64,000 nucleotides of DNA from Neobittarella massiliensis (ex Bilen et al. 2018) (GCF_900289145.1 NZ_OKQO01000002.1:288926-352925), one strand, 5' to 3'; positions 54,007 to 63,912 are shown, counted from the stretch's first letter. Made by a program: numbers and translations. The notes: generated by a model not told the origin, from the letters alone.

Positions 54007-54057
54007 TAAAAACAGCACCGGGGCGCGAAAACACTGTCACGCCTCGGTGCTGTTTAT
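54007..54057 (-). terminator. Terminator after clpX
   Basis: On the minus strand AAACAGCACCGAGGCG pairs with CGCCCCGGTGCTGTTT (one mismatch), then TTAT. It separates clpX from lon. Confidence 0.85.
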
Positions 54058-54218
54058 ACCGAGCGCCCGGGCCAAAATGCCGAGCGCTGTTTAGCTGTTT
54101 ATCTGTGTGCCACTGCCCTGCCCAGGGGCGACGATACCACTGTGACACCGCTGACCGCACTATTTTCGGGCGCGCGGGCGGCGATGTGAAATCTGCGGGA
54201 GACGGGCTTTGCGCCGGG

Positions 54219-55523
54219 TCAGCTGCGGACCGGCTTGATGGCTGAAGTGCCCACGGTGCTGGCAAAGCGGGGCGGCTTTTTCTTCTCGTCCAGCGTCAGT
54301 ACCGGGGTAGCTTTACCCAGCACGCAGTCTTTGTTGACCAGCACTTTGACCACCGTATCCTGGGAGGGGATCTCGAACATGATATCGGTGAGCAGGTCCT
54401 CCATAATGGAGCGCAGGCCGCGGGCGCCAGTCTTGCGCTCGATGCTCTTTTGGGCGATGGCCCGCAGCGCCCCAACGGTGAACTGCAGCTCGACCCCGTC
54501 GAGATAGAGCAGCCGCTGATACTGTTTGACGATGGAGTTTTTGGGCTCGGTGAGGATGCGGATGAGCGCGTCCTCATCCAGCTCCTGCAGCGAGGTGATG
54601 ACCGGCAGACGGCCCACCAGCTCGGGGATGATGCCGAACTTGACCAGGTCGTGCGGCACCACTTCGGCCAGCAGATTTTTCTCGCGCAGCTCTTTTTTGC
54701 TCATGACGTTGGCGCCGAAACCGATGGCCGAAGAGGCCACCCGTTTCTCGATGATCTTGTCGATGCCCTCGAAAGCGCCGCCGCAGATAAAGAGGATGTT
54801 GGAGGTGTCGATCTGGATAAACTCCTGCTGGGGATGCTTGCGGCCGCCCTGGGGCGGCACGTTGGCCACCGTCCCCTCGACCATCTTGAGCAGCGCCTGC
54901 TGCACCCCTTCACCGCTGACATCGCGGGTGATGGAGGGGTTTTCAGACTTGCGGGTGATCTTGTCGAGCTCGTCTAAGTAGATGATGCCGTGCTCGGCCC
55001 GGTGCACGTCGAAGTCGGCGGCCTGGATGAGCTTGAGCAGGATGTTCTCTACGTCTTCGCCCACATAGCCGGCCTCGGTGAGGGTGGTGGCGTCGGCGAT
55101 GGCAAACGGCACATTGAGGATGCGGGCCAGCGTTTGCGCCAGCAGCGTTTTGCCCACGCCGGTGGGGCCCAGCAGCAGGATATTGGATTTTTGCAGCTCT
55201 ACATCGCTGTCGTCGCTCTGGGAGAGCAGGCGCTTGTAGTGGTTATACACCGCCACCGAGAGGGTTTTTTTGGCGTCGTCCTGACCCACTACATAGGCGT
55301 CGAGCGTCTCTTTGATCTGTTTGGGGGTGAGGATGTTGATGTCCTCCAGACTGCCTGTGCTGCTGGCGGGCGCATACTCCTCCTCATCTAAAAACGACTG
55401 GCAGAGCGATACACATTCGTCACAGATATACACGCCCGGCCCGGTGATAAGCTTGCTGACCTCGTTTGCGGATTTGCCGCAGAACGAGCAGTACAGCGTG
55501 TTGGGATTGTCGTTATTTGGCAT
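54219..55523 (-). CDS. clpX: ATP-dependent Clp protease ATP-binding subunit ClpX
   Basis: A 434-residue AAA+ unfoldase. The N-terminal zinc domain has [11 protein letters not shown] and [11 protein letters not shown]; Walker A is [17 protein letters not shown], Walker B is [10 protein letters not shown], and the ClpP-docking IGF loop is in [10 protein letters not shown]. The C-terminal small domain includes [20 protein letters not shown]. It unfolds tagged substrates and feeds them to ClpP, whose gene lies 13 bp upstream. Confidence 0.98.
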   Translation of the reverse strand: MPNNDNPNTLYCSFCGKSANEVSKLITGPGVYICDECVSLCQSFLDEEEYAPASSTGSLEDINILTPKQIKETLDAYVVGQDDAKKTLSVAVYNHYKRLLSQSDDSDVELQKSNILLLGPTGVGKTLLAQTLARILNVPFAIADATTLTEAGYVGEDVENILLKLIQAADFDVHRAEHGIIYLDELDKITRKSENPSITRDVSGEGVQQALLKMVEGTVANVPPQGGRKHPQQEFIQIDTSNILFICGGAFEGIDKIIEKRVASSAIGFGANVMSKKELREKNLLAEVVPHDLVKFGIIPELVGRLPVITSLQELDEDALIRILTEPKNSIVKQYQRLLYLDGVELQFTVGALRAIAQKSIERKTGARGLRSIMEDLLTDIMFEIPSQDTVVKVLVNKDCVLGKATPVLTLDEKKKPPRFASTVGTSAIKPVRS

Positions 55524-55536
55524 AGTTCACCTGTCC

Positions 55537-56121
55537 TTATTTTTGCCTTGTCAGAACCTTGTCTACCAGGCCGTAAGCCACTGCCTCTTCGGCAGACAGG
55601 AAGTGGTCGCGCTCGGTATCGGCCTGGATGGTGGCCAGGTCTTTGCCGGTGTTGGCGGCCAGGATCTCGTTTAAGTGTTTTTTCATGCGCAGGATGCGCT
55701 CGGCCTGGATCTGGATATCGGTGGCCTGACCCTGAGAGCCGCCCGAGGGCTGGTGGATCATGATCTCGGCGTTGGGCAGGGCAAAGCGCTTGCCTTTGGC
55801 GCCGCTGGAGAGCAGGAACGCGCCCATAGAGGCGGCCATGCCCACACAGATGGTGGACACGTCGCACTTGACATACTGCATGGTGTCGTAGATGGCCATG
55901 CCGGCGGTGATGGAACCGCCGGGGCTGTTGATGTAAAAGGCGATATCCTTATCGGGGTCCTGCCCCTCTAAGTACAGCAGCTGGGCGACCACCAGGCTGG
56001 CGGTGGCGTCGTTGACCTCGTCGGACAGCATGATGATGCGGTCGTTTAAGAGGCGGGAAAAAATGTCGTAGGAGCGCTCGCCCCTGCTGGTCTGTTCTAC
56101 TACCATTGGTACTAAACTCAT
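55537..56121 (-). CDS. clpP: ATP-dependent Clp protease proteolytic subunit
   Basis: A 194-residue serine peptidase forming the ClpP barrel. Catalytic Ser is in [12 protein letters not shown], His in [13 protein letters not shown], and Asp in the [16 protein letters not shown] helix. The N-terminal axial loop begins [18 protein letters not shown]. The ATG at 56121 is chosen because this is the family start. In tandem with clpX. Confidence 0.98.
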   Translation of the reverse strand: MSLVPMVVEQTSRGERSYDIFSRLLNDRIIMLSDEVNDATASLVVAQLLYLEGQDPDKDIAFYINSPGGSITAGMAIYDTMQYVKCDVSTICVGMAASMGAFLLSSGAKGKRFALPNAEIMIHQPSGGSQGQATDIQIQAERILRMKKHLNEILAANTGKDLATIQADTERDHFLSAEEAVAYGLVDKVLTRQK

Positions 56122-56394
56122 GATAACACTCCATTTCTGCCGTGATCTCGCGGCGTGTGCCGCAAACTGTTTTTTGCACACCCCATATCCTGCCACAGGA
56201 CAGGCGCCTATTTTGTCGTAAAAATGCGGGCTTTGTCCCCCCAGATAAACAAAGGGCAGGCAGGGGTACCCCTGCGCTGCCGCTTAGTCTATGTACGAGC
56301 AACTCGCCATAGCGAACCGCCGGTAGCGCAACTGTCGCTTTGTTTGGCCCGCTGTACTATATACGATGTACGATGTATGTTGGCCACGCCAGGC

Positions 56395-57783
56395 TTAGGC
56401 CTCCTCGGAGGTCTCGTCGGCTTTGGGCTCTTCGTCTTTTTTGGCAGCCTTTTTTGCCACCGGTTTTTTGGCCGGCGCCTTTTTCTTGGCGGCAGCTTTC
56501 TTCTCCTCGATCTCGGCGTTCTCGCGGATGAAATCGATGGCCTTATTTACAGCCAGATCCTCTTTCACGCTGTCGGCGGAGATGAGCTCTTTGACCTTGT
56601 CGGCTTCCATGCCGTACTGCTCGGCCATCTTCTTGTACTCGGCCTCGACGGTCTCGTCGTCGACCTGGATGTTCTCGAGCTCGACGATCTTCTCGAGAGC
56701 CAGACGGATCTTCACCTGTTTCTGGGCCTGCTCTCTAAAGGTCTTTCTGAAGGAGGCCAGCTCCATGCCGGTGTATTTGAGGTACATATCCAGGTTCATG
56801 CCCTGAGCCTGCAGGCGGTACTCGAAGTCGCGGACCATCTCGTCGATGCGGTTTTCGAACATGCAGTCGGGGATCTCACCCTCTAAATGCTCGATAACGG
56901 CCTCGACCAGCGCGTTCTCCACCTCGGTCTCGCTGGCTTTGTCCAGCGACTCCTGCAGTTTTTTCTTCACGTCTTTTTTCAGTTCCTCGAGGGTGTCGAA
57001 CTCGCTGACGTCTTTGGCGAACTCATCGTCGAGTTCCGGCAGCTCTTTGGCCTTGATCTCGTGCAGTTTGACTTTGAACACGGCCTCTTTGCCAGCCAGC
57101 TCTTCGGCGTGGTACTCGGCGGGGAAAGTGACGTTCACATCGAACTCGTCGCCGGTGTTGTGGCCGACGACCTGCTCCTCAAAACCGGGGATGAACTGAC
57201 CCGAACCCAGCACCAGCTCGTGGCCCTCGCCTTTGCCGCCGGCAAAAGCAGTGCCGTCGACAAAGCCCTCGAAATCGATGACGGCGGTGTCGCCGTCGGC
57301 GGCGGCACGGTCGTCGACGGTGATGATACGGGCGTTTCTCTCCTGCATGCGCTCCAGCTCGGACTTGACCTGGGCGGCAGTAGCAGTGTTGACGGTCTTG
57401 GTGGCTTTTATGCCTTTATAGTCGGTCACGTTGACCTGGGGCTTTACGAACAGGACGGCTTTGAACACGAGCCCATCTTGCTTGCTGGCCGACACCACGT
57501 CGACCTCGGGGGCGCTGACCGGCTCTAAGTCGGCTTCCTTCACAGCTTCCATATAGGCCTCGGGCATCACGTCGTTGATGGCGTCGTCGAAGAACAGGCC
57601 CTCGCCGTACATCTTCTCGACGATGGAGCGGGGGGCTTTCCCTTTGCGGAAACCGGGGACGCTGATCTTTTTCGCGTTTTTGCGGTAGGCCTTGTCTACT
57701 GCGGCGCCGAACACGTCGGCGGCTACCGAGATCTCCAACTCATATTTATTGGTCTCGACCTGGTTAGAACTGTTAAGGCTCAT
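56395..57783 (-). CDS. tig: Trigger factor
   Basis: A 462-residue ribosome-bound chaperone. The ribosome-docking loop is VPGFRKGKAPRSIVEK near residue 45; the PPIase domain has DTAVIDFEGFVDG and LGSGQFIPGFEEQ; the long C-terminal helical part follows. The last 35 residues are a low-complexity Lys/Ala/Pro tail (KKAAAKKKAPAKKPVAKKAA) ending acidic, longer than in the classic protein. A promoter lies at 57824-57853. tig-clpP-clpX order is conserved. Confidence 0.97.
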   Translation of the reverse strand: MSLNSSNQVETNKYELEISVAADVFGAAVDKAYRKNAKKISVPGFRKGKAPRSIVEKMYGEGLFFDDAINDVMPEAYMEAVKEADLEPVSAPEVDVVSASKQDGLVFKAVLFVKPQVNVTDYKGIKATKTVNTATAAQVKSELERMQERNARIITVDDRAAADGDTAVIDFEGFVDGTAFAGGKGEGHELVLGSGQFIPGFEEQVVGHNTGDEFDVNVTFPAEYHAEELAGKEAVFKVKLHEIKAKELPELDDEFAKDVSEFDTLEELKKDVKKKLQESLDKASETEVENALVEAVIEHLEGEIPDCMFENRIDEMVRDFEYRLQAQGMNLDMYLKYTGMELASFRKTFREQAQKQVKIRLALEKIVELENIQVDDETVEAEYKKMAEQYGMEADKVKELISADSVKEDLAVNKAIDFIRENAEIEEKKAAAKKKAPAKKPVAKKAAKKDEEPKADETSEEA

Positions 57784-57823
57784 AGTTTTACTTCCTCCTG
57801 TACATTACACAATGATCTTTCTG

Positions 57824-57853
57824 ATTATATCACGTTGTTTTTCCAAATTGCAA
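57824..57853 (-). promoter_or_regulatory. Promoter of tig
   Basis: Minus strand TTGCAA, 18 bp, TATAAT, about 45 bp before the tig start; AGGAGG lies just before the ATG. Confidence 0.75.
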
Positions 57854-57928
57854 CTGATTGCCGCACTTTTATAGACCAAATGCCCCAAAAAGCGGGCATT
57901 TTTTGAAATTTGTCACAAAAAGGCGCAG

Positions 57929-58615
57929 CTACTCCTGCACCAGCACCGGGCAAAACCCGACCCCGTCGCAGGAGACCAGCTGAAAATCGATGCCGTCGTA
58001 CACCCCGTTAAAGGCGTACTGTATGCCCTTAGAGTGGATGTGCCCGTAGTAGCACCGCTTTACGCCGTACTGCCGCAGCAGATCCACCGTCTCCTGCGAC
58101 AGAAAGTCGCGGTACAGGGGCGGGTAGTGCAAAAAGGCGATGATCTCGTGGCCGGGCACGGCGCTCTGCAGCGAGAGGTTCAGCCGGCCGATCTCCCGGT
58201 TGCGGATCTTGGCGTCGTTTTCGCTCTGATCCTCGAAAAACCAGCTGCGGCTGCCGCAGATGTTGACCCCCTCCACCAAAAAGCTGTTGTTGCTGAGGAT
58301 GGAGATACTGTCGAGGCCGTGCTCGGCCAGAAAGTTGTCCATCTTGTTTTTGGTGGTCCACCAGTAGTCGTGATTGCCCTTGAGCAGTATTTTTTTGCCG
58401 GGCAGCTGGTGGATGAAGGTGAAGTCGGCCAGCGAGGCGGGCAGGCCCATGGCCCAGGAAATATCGCCCGGCACCACCACCGTGTCGCCGTCTCTCACCA
58501 GCCGGCGCCAGTTGTCTTCGAGTTTTTGCAGGTACCCATCCCAGCCGGGAAAGATATCCATGGGCTTATCGGTCCCCAGTGAGAGGTGTAGGTCCCCTAT
58601 CGTGTAGATACTCAA
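57929..58615 (-). CDS. Metallophosphoesterase
   Basis: A 228-residue calcineurin-like phosphoesterase. Metal-binding motifs in order: YTIGDLHLS, VVPGDISWAMG, LLKGNHDYWW, and YYGHIHSKG with a second His in FLHYPPLY. The start is a TTG at 58615 with AGGAGA before it; the longer frame upstream lies in thrC. The substrate is unknown. It belongs to the group common in Clostridia near thrC. Confidence 0.9.
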   Translation of the reverse strand: MSIYTIGDLHLSLGTDKPMDIFPGWDGYLQKLEDNWRRLVRDGDTVVVPGDISWAMGLPASLADFTFIHQLPGKKILLKGNHDYWWTTKNKMDNFLAEHGLDSISILSNNSFLVEGVNICGSRSWFFEDQSENDAKIRNREIGRLNLSLQSAVPGHEIIAFLHYPPLYRDFLSQETVDLLRQYGVKRCYYGHIHSKGIQYAFNGVYDGIDFQLVSCDGVGFCPVLVQE

Positions 58616-58673
58616 AAAAGTGTCTCCTGTCTCATTGGTATCGGGTAGTTTTGGGCTGTTTGGCCGCCGGCGC

Positions 58674-60158
58674 TCACACGCCCAGCGCCGCGCGCACCGC
58701 CGCCAGCATATCAGCGGGGGCACAGACGGTGGTAAAGCGGTCTTTTTTGCCCTGCAGCGCCGCCAGCGGGGCGGGCACCGGCACGCCGGAGACCGCCTGC
58801 AGCGCGTCGAGCACGGCAAAATCGTCATCGGGGCAGCGCTCGCCCAGCGCCGCCAGCACGCTGCCGGCAAACTTGTAGGGACTGGCGGTGGACACCACCA
58901 CCGTGGGGGTGGTGTCGCCGGTGTCGCGGCAGTAGTCGCGGTACACCTTTACCGCCACGGCGGTGTGGGTGTCGCACAGATAACCGTAGCGCTCGAACAC
59001 CGCGCGGATGGTATCGGCGGTCTCGTCGTCGGTGGCGCAGCCGGCGGCAAACTGCGCGCGCAGGCGCTCGAGCAGCGCCCCGTCTACAGTAAAGGTGCCG
59101 TCTTTGGCCAGCTGACCGTAGAGCCGGCGCACCAGTGCATCGTCACCGCCGCTCAGCAGGTAGATGAGCCGCTCGAGATTGGAGGAGATGAGGATATCCA
59201 TCGACGGCGAGATGGTGGTGTAAAACGGGCGGTTGCGGTCGTACCGGCCGGTCTGCAAGAACTCGGTGAGCACGCAGTTCTGGTTGGAGGCGCAGATCAG
59301 CTTGCCCACCGGCAGGCCCATCTCCCCCGCCAGATAGGCAGCCAGGATATTGCCGAAGTTGCCGGTGGGGACCACGAAGTTGACCGGCTGGCCCATCTGC
59401 ACCCGGCCCTGCTCGACCTGCTGCAGGTAGGCGTACACGTAGTACACGACCTGGGGCAGCAGGCGGCCCCAGTTGATGGAGTTGGCGCTGGAAAAGCGCT
59501 TGCCCGCATCGAGGAAGGCCTGGGTGGCGGCGGGATCGGTAAAGATGGCCTTTACACCGGTCTGGCAGTCGTCGAAATTGCCTTTTACCCCGAACACCTG
59601 GACGTTTTGACCCTCTTGGGTCATCATCTGCCGCTTTTGCATATGGCTGACCCCTTCTTCGGGGTAGAACACGGCGATCTGGGTGCCGGGCACATCTTTA
59701 AAGCCCTCCAGCGCCGCCTTGCCGGTATCGCCGGAGGTGGCCACTAAAATGACGATCTCTTTGCCGTCGCCGACTTTTTTGTTGGAGGCGCTCATCAGCA
59801 CCGGCAGCATCTGCAGCGCCATATCTTTAAAGGCGCAGGTGGGGCCGTGCCACAGCTCCAGCACCGACATCTCCTCCCCCAGCGCAGACATGGGGGCCGC
59901 CCCTTCGGGGAACGAGAGATCGTCGTAGGCGGCGGCCACACAGTCGGCCACCTCAGCGGCGGTAAAATCGGTCAGGTACAGGCCCATCACCGCCCGGGCC
60001 ACGGTGCGGTAGTCGGCCCCGCGCAGCTGCTCCAGCAGATCGCCCAGCGCCGGTATCTGCCGGGGGATGAAAAGGCCCCCCTCGCTGGATATGCCCTGCA
60101 AGATGACTTCCGCCGCGCTCTTGTGGTAGGCGCGGTCTCTTGTGCTGCAATATTCCAT
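58674..60158 (-). CDS. thrC: Threonine synthase
   Basis: A 494-residue PLP enzyme that converts phosphohomoserine to threonine. It has the N-terminal TRDRAYHKSAAEVILQGISS, the PLP Lys in GPTCAFKDMALQMLP, LVATSGDTGKAALEGF and the glycine-rich VPTGNFGNILAAYLAG. Length fits the long (class I) form. It shares with asd and dapA the aspartate pathway, but stands apart from them. GGAGCG precedes the ATG. Confidence 0.97.
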   Translation of the reverse strand: MEYCSTRDRAYHKSAAEVILQGISSEGGLFIPRQIPALGDLLEQLRGADYRTVARAVMGLYLTDFTAAEVADCVAAAYDDLSFPEGAAPMSALGEEMSVLELWHGPTCAFKDMALQMLPVLMSASNKKVGDGKEIVILVATSGDTGKAALEGFKDVPGTQIAVFYPEEGVSHMQKRQMMTQEGQNVQVFGVKGNFDDCQTGVKAIFTDPAATQAFLDAGKRFSSANSINWGRLLPQVVYYVYAYLQQVEQGRVQMGQPVNFVVPTGNFGNILAAYLAGEMGLPVGKLICASNQNCVLTEFLQTGRYDRNRPFYTTISPSMDILISSNLERLIYLLSGGDDALVRRLYGQLAKDGTFTVDGALLERLRAQFAAGCATDDETADTIRAVFERYGYLCDTHTAVAVKVYRDYCRDTGDTTPTVVVSTASPYKFAGSVLAALGERCPDDDFAVLDALQAVSGVPVPAPLAALQGKKDRFTTVCAPADMLAAVRAALGV

Positions 60159-60285
60159 ACTCTCAAACGCTCCCTGTTTTTATCATTCATTTTTAAGTGC
60201 GCGTCAGGCCGGGCGCCCATCTTGGGCTCTGCCAAAACGCATTTTTACATATTTTTCTATCGGCGCCAGCGGGCCCACTGCCTTT

Positions 60286-61221
60286 TTATACCGACTTATG
60301 CGCCAGCGCCTGCCGCACAAAAAAGTGGACGGCGTTGTTGTAAAAGATGTCCCACACCAGGCTCTGCTTGTAACCGTGGGCCAGCATAGCCTCGTAGAGC
60401 TGAGGCAGGGCCGCCGCTGTTTTGAGATCCTCGGGCATGTAGGCGCCGTCGAAATCGGACCCCAGAGCGATGACATGCTCGCCCCCCAGCTGGAGAAAAT
60501 GGTCGATGTGGCAGAGGATATCCTGGATGGTGGCCGGGCCGCTGTCGCGCAAAAAGGCCTGGTTGTAGTTGATACCCACCAGACCGTGGCTGTCGCGTAT
60601 GACGCCGAACTGGTCGTCGGTCAGGTTGCGGGGGTGACCGCACAGCGCCTTGGCGCAGGAGTGGCTGGCCACAAAGGGGCGGGTGGCAGTTTTGGCCACA
60701 TCGTAAAAGCCGGACTCGCTCAGGTGCGAGACATCGACGACGATGCCCAGCCGCTCCAGCTCGCGCACCGCCGCAAATCCCAGCGGCTTGAGGCCCTTAT
60801 CCTCCTCGATGCCGTAACCCAGCTCGTTCTCGCCGTTCCAGGTGAGCGTGAGCATGCGCACGCCATCACGGGCCAGCGCCTCGCAATTTTTTAAGTTGCC
60901 CGCCAGCACGGCCCCGCCCTCGACAGTGAGGATGGGCAGCACCGATGGGCCCTGGCCGGACTGCAGCTGCTGGCGCAGCTCTTGCGGACGGCGGGCAAAA
61001 GACAGGCCCGACTGCTCTTTTATGTAGGCCAGCACATTTTTATAATAGGTGTAGGCGGCGGCGCCCCGCAGCCCATCGGGGATAAAAATGGCAAAGCACT
61101 GCACCCACTGCTCGAAAAGCGATGCCTGTTCCAGCGATATCTCGAACCCGTTTTGCACAAACGGCGCCCGCTCGTCGTAGCACTTGGTGGCGGTGTCGCA
61201 GTGCAGATCGAACACTTTCAT
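60286..61221 (-). CDS. Membrane-dipeptidase-type (M19) dipeptidase
   Basis: A 311-residue zinc peptidase of the renal dipeptidase family, TIM barrel. Metal ligands are in FDLHCDTATK (HxD), the bridging Glu in LTVEGGAVLAG, and His in VVDVSHLSESGF and VASHSCAKAL. GSDFDGAYMPEDL lies late. Bacterial members cleave dipeptides, including D-amino acid ones. No signal peptide, so cytoplasmic. Confidence 0.93.
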   Translation of the reverse strand: MKVFDLHCDTATKCYDERAPFVQNGFEISLEQASLFEQWVQCFAIFIPDGLRGAAAYTYYKNVLAYIKEQSGLSFARRPQELRQQLQSGQGPSVLPILTVEGGAVLAGNLKNCEALARDGVRMLTLTWNGENELGYGIEEDKGLKPLGFAAVRELERLGIVVDVSHLSESGFYDVAKTATRPFVASHSCAKALCGHPRNLTDDQFGVIRDSHGLVGINYNQAFLRDSGPATIQDILCHIDHFLQLGGEHVIALGSDFDGAYMPEDLKTAAALPQLYEAMLAHGYKQSLVWDIFYNNAVHFFVRQALAHKSV

Positions 61222-61261
61222 CTATACACGCTCCCCTCTCTGGGGCACAGCGGCCCCACGG

Positions 61262-61627
61262 TCATGTATATGCATTGGGCAGATGCTCTACCCGGGTGAC
61301 CTCGAACTGCTCGTTGAGCCAGACCTCGATCACATCAAAGCGCAGCTGTACATCTTTTAGGCCTGCCGCCTGCAGATACACCCGGGTGGCCAGCTTGATG
61401 CGCTCTACTTTTTGGGCGGTCACCGCCTCGATGGGGCGCAGCATGGAGCCCTCCAGCCGCGCCTTGACCTCCACCACCGCCAGCAAATCATCCTGTTCCG
61501 GCGGCGAGGCGACGATATCCAGCTCGCCGAAGCGGCAGCCGAAATTGGCCGCGCGCAGACTGTAACCCCTGTCGCGCAGAAAACGGGCGGCGTACACCTC
61601 GCCCAGAATGCCCGACATGGGCTTCAC
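61262..61627 (-). CDS. UPF0102 (YraN) family nuclease-like protein
   Basis: A 121-residue protein of the restriction-endonuclease-like fold: GILGEVYAARFLRDRGY, then FGELDIVA and LAVVEVKARLE, which supply the D...ExK pattern. YraN proteins have no settled function but are thought to act on DNA. The GTG at 61627 overlaps the rnhB stop (GTGA); ATG 61618 is an alternative. It follows rnhB as in many bacteria. Confidence 0.93.
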   Translation of the reverse strand: MKPMSGILGEVYAARFLRDRGYSLRAANFGCRFGELDIVASPPEQDDLLAVVEVKARLEGSMLRPIEAVTAQKVERIKLATRVYLQAAGLKDVQLRFDVIEVWLNEQFEVTRVEHLPNAYT

Positions 61628-62235
61628 TTTGACAGCACTTTCTTTAAAAAGCTGCGGCGGTGCAGCGGCGTGAGCCCTAGCTGGGCAATAGCCGCATAGT
61701 GGGCTTTGGTGCCGTAGCCCTTATGCCGCTCGAACCCGTAACCGGGGTAGGTGGCGGCGGCCTCGACCATCAGCCGGTCTCTGGTGACTTTGGCCAGGAT
61801 GGAGGCCGCGGCGATACTGGCGGACTTGCCGTCGCCGCCGATGACCCACTGGCAGGGCACCGGGGCCGGCGGGCAGCGGTTGCCGTCGATGAGCGCCAGC
61901 GCGGGCGCCGGGTCAAGGCCGGCAACCGCCTGCGACATAGCCTGCATGGTGGCGTTTAGAATATTGTCGCGGTCGATGACCTCGGGGCCCACCAGCACCA
62001 CCTGGTAGGCCAAGGCATTTTGCACGATCTCACCGTACAGCGCCTCACGCCTTTTTTCGCTGAGTTTTTTGGAGTCGTCGAGCCCGGCCGGGCAATAGCC
62101 GGGCGGCAGTATCACCGCCGCCGCGCAGACCGGGCCGGCCAGCGGGCCGCGGCCGGCCTCGTCGACGCCGCAGAGAACGCCGAACTTCTGCCGATACGCG
62201 TCGTCGAAATCCAGCAGCGGGGCTATATCTCTCAC
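61624..62235 (-). CDS. rnhB: Ribonuclease HII
   Basis: A 203-residue enzyme that removes ribonucleotides from DNA. Active-site motifs are LCGVDEAGRGPLAGPV and LDDSKKLSEKRRE; GGDGKSASIAAASILAKV and YPGYGFERHKGYGT follow. The GTG at 62235 overlaps the ylqF stop and has GGGGAGG 7 bp upstream. All four catalytic acids appear present. Confidence 0.97.
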   Translation of the reverse strand: MRDIAPLLDFDDAYRQKFGVLCGVDEAGRGPLAGPVCAAAVILPPGYCPAGLDDSKKLSEKRREALYGEIVQNALAYQVVLVGPEVIDRDNILNATMQAMSQAVAGLDPAPALALIDGNRCPPAPVPCQWVIGGDGKSASIAAASILAKVTRDRLMVEAAATYPGYGFERHKGYGTKAHYAAIAQLGLTPLHRRSFLKKVLSK

Positions 62236-63146
62236 AGCTCTGCCTCCCCTTCTGGGGCGGGAGCGGCGCTCTCGTCGGGGGGCATTTCTAAAGTGAAGCG
62301 GCCGATCTTTTGGCCGCGGTACTCGTCGATCACGGTGATGGCGGCCCGCTCGGTATTGACCTCGCCGCCGGCGACGAGCATGCCGCGCTTTTTGCCGATG
62401 AGCTGCAGTACCTCCCATCCGCCGTCACAGCCGTCCAGCTGCTGGCGGGTGAGCTTATAGCGCTCACACAGCTTGTCGGGATAGCGCTGACACAGCACGT
62501 CGAGCAGCTTCATGGCGATGTACTCCAGATCCATGATATCGTCTTTGATGGCGCCGGTAAAGGCCAGCTTTTCACCCACTGCCTGATCCTCGAACTTGGG
62601 CCACAAAATGCCGGGCATATCGAGCAGCTCCAGATCTTCGCTGATACGGATCCACTGCTTGCCGCGGGTCACGCCGGGGCGGTCTTCCACCTTGGCCCGC
62701 TTGCCGCCGGCAATGCGGTTGATAAAGGAGGATTTGCCCACATTGGGCACCCCCACCACCATCACTCGGATCTGGTAGCCGCTCATTCCTTTTTTCTGGC
62801 GGCGCTGGATATAGTCGGCCAGCGCCTGGTGCACCGCCGGGACGAACTGGTTAAGGCCTTTGCCGCTCTTGGCGTCGATGGCGATGGCCGGCACGCCGTG
62901 AGCGCGGTAATAGGCGATCCACCGGCGGGTGGCGCGCTCGTCGGCCAGGTCGCACTTGTTGAGCAGGACCATCTTGGGCTTTTGGCCCAGCATCTCGTCG
63001 AGCTCGGGGTTGCGGCTGGCGCTGGGGATGCGGGCGTCGACGATCTCGGCCACCAGGTTGACGTTGCGCAGGTTTTCTTTGATGAGGCGCCGGGTCTTTT
63101 GCATGTGGCCGGGGAACCACTGAATGGTGTGCAGGTCGTTTGGCAT
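62232..63146 (-). CDS. ylqF: Ribosome biogenesis GTPase YlqF/RbgA
   Basis: A 304-residue circularly permuted GTPase for late 50S assembly. The G-motifs come in the order G4 (LLNKCDLAD), G5, G1 (VGVPNVGKSSFINRI), G2 and G3 (LLDMPGILWP), the mark of this family. The C-terminal helical domain binds the ribosome. Coupled to rnhB by overlapping codons. Confidence 0.97.
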   Translation of the reverse strand: MPNDLHTIQWFPGHMQKTRRLIKENLRNVNLVAEIVDARIPSASRNPELDEMLGQKPKMVLLNKCDLADERATRRWIAYYRAHGVPAIAIDAKSGKGLNQFVPAVHQALADYIQRRQKKGMSGYQIRVMVVGVPNVGKSSFINRIAGGKRAKVEDRPGVTRGKQWIRISEDLELLDMPGILWPKFEDQAVGEKLAFTGAIKDDIMDLEYIAMKLLDVLCQRYPDKLCERYKLTRQQLDGCDGGWEVLQLIGKKRGMLVAGGEVNTERAAITVIDEYRGQKIGRFTLEMPPDESAAPAPEGEAEL

Positions 63147-63148
63147 GG

Positions 63149-63718
63149 CTACGAGATCCCTCCTATCGCACTAAACGGGTACAGCCGGAAGATGGCCTCG
63201 CCGATGATATCCTGTTTGGACACCTGGCCCAGGCTGGAAAAGCGGCTGTCCTCGGAGTGGTTGCGGTTGTCGCCCATCACGAAATACTTTCCCTTTTCAA
63301 CCACCAGCGGAAACTGCACGTCCCCCTCCAGCTTGGTGCGCTCGCGGATATAGGGCTCGATGAGCGTTTCGCCGTCGACGGTGACGGCGCCGGTGACAAA
63401 GTCGATATCCACCGTTTGCCCCTCGGTGGCGATGATGCGCTTGATGTAGAGCTTATCGTCCTCGTGGCTGTCGAGCACCACGATGTCGCCCCGCTCGGCC
63501 TCGTAGAAAAAGGGCAGGATGGTGAGGATATCGCCGTTGTGCAGCGTCTCTCTCATCGAGTCACCCTCCACCCGGACCGGGCGGATGACAAAGGTAAAGA
63601 GCAGACTGACGATCACCAGCGAGACCACGATGGTCTCGACCCAGCTGAATAGCTCGCGGTAAGCACGACCCGGCTCGCCGGCAGCCGTTTGGCCCTCTTT
63701 TTCCTCAACAGGCAGCAT
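63149..63718 (-). CDS. lepB: Signal peptidase I
   Basis: A 189-residue membrane peptidase. One N-terminal helix (TIVVSLVIVSLLFTFVIRPV) is followed by Ser in VEGDSMRETLHNGD and Lys in LYIKRIIATEGQ, then GDNRNHSEDSRFSSLG (box E). It removes signal peptides from exported proteins. The ATG at 63718 is chosen by spacing to AGGTG; ATG 63724 is next to it. lepB-ylqF-rnhB is a conserved order, usually with rplS before it. Confidence 0.97.
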   Translation of the reverse strand: MLPVEEKEGQTAAGEPGRAYRELFSWVETIVVSLVIVSLLFTFVIRPVRVEGDSMRETLHNGDILTILPFFYEAERGDIVVLDSHEDDKLYIKRIIATEGQTVDIDFVTGAVTVDGETLIEPYIRERTKLEGDVQFPLVVEKGKYFVMGDNRNHSEDSRFSSLGQVSKQDIIGEAIFRLYPFSAIGGIS

Positions 63719-63747
63719 GCGCATGCACCTACTTTCTTGGCTCTCTC

Positions 63748-63785
63748 CCCTGCCGGGCGCGGCGCTTGCGGCCCGCCCGGCAGGG
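63748..63785 (-). promoter_or_regulatory. Leader hairpin of lepB
   Basis: CCCTGCCGGGCG and its exact inverse CGCCCGGCAGGG (12-bp stem) lie in the 5' leader, without a T-run. Possibly affects translation or RNA stability. Confidence 0.55.
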
Positions 63786-63823
63786 CTGCTCCGGCACGTT
63801 GGGCCACAGCAGTCGTATAGTAT

Positions 63824-63829
63824 ATTATA
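63824..63829 (-). promoter_or_regulatory. Extended -10 of the lepB operon
   Basis: TG-C-TATAAT on the minus strand; the -35 region is weak. Confidence 0.65.
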
Positions 63830-63912
63830 GCATGACAGGCCCGGCAAATAAACCCCCATTTGCAAATGCGGGCGCCGCCGGGCGCGCGGGGCCGGGCCGG
63901 CAGCCGTCCCTT

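Noticed and set aside
58674..60400. Long plus-strand open frames opposite thrC, clpX, lon, fbp and others
   Set aside because: They are His/Gly/Arg-rich mirror frames typical of antisense reading in high-GC genes and have no starts or motifs.
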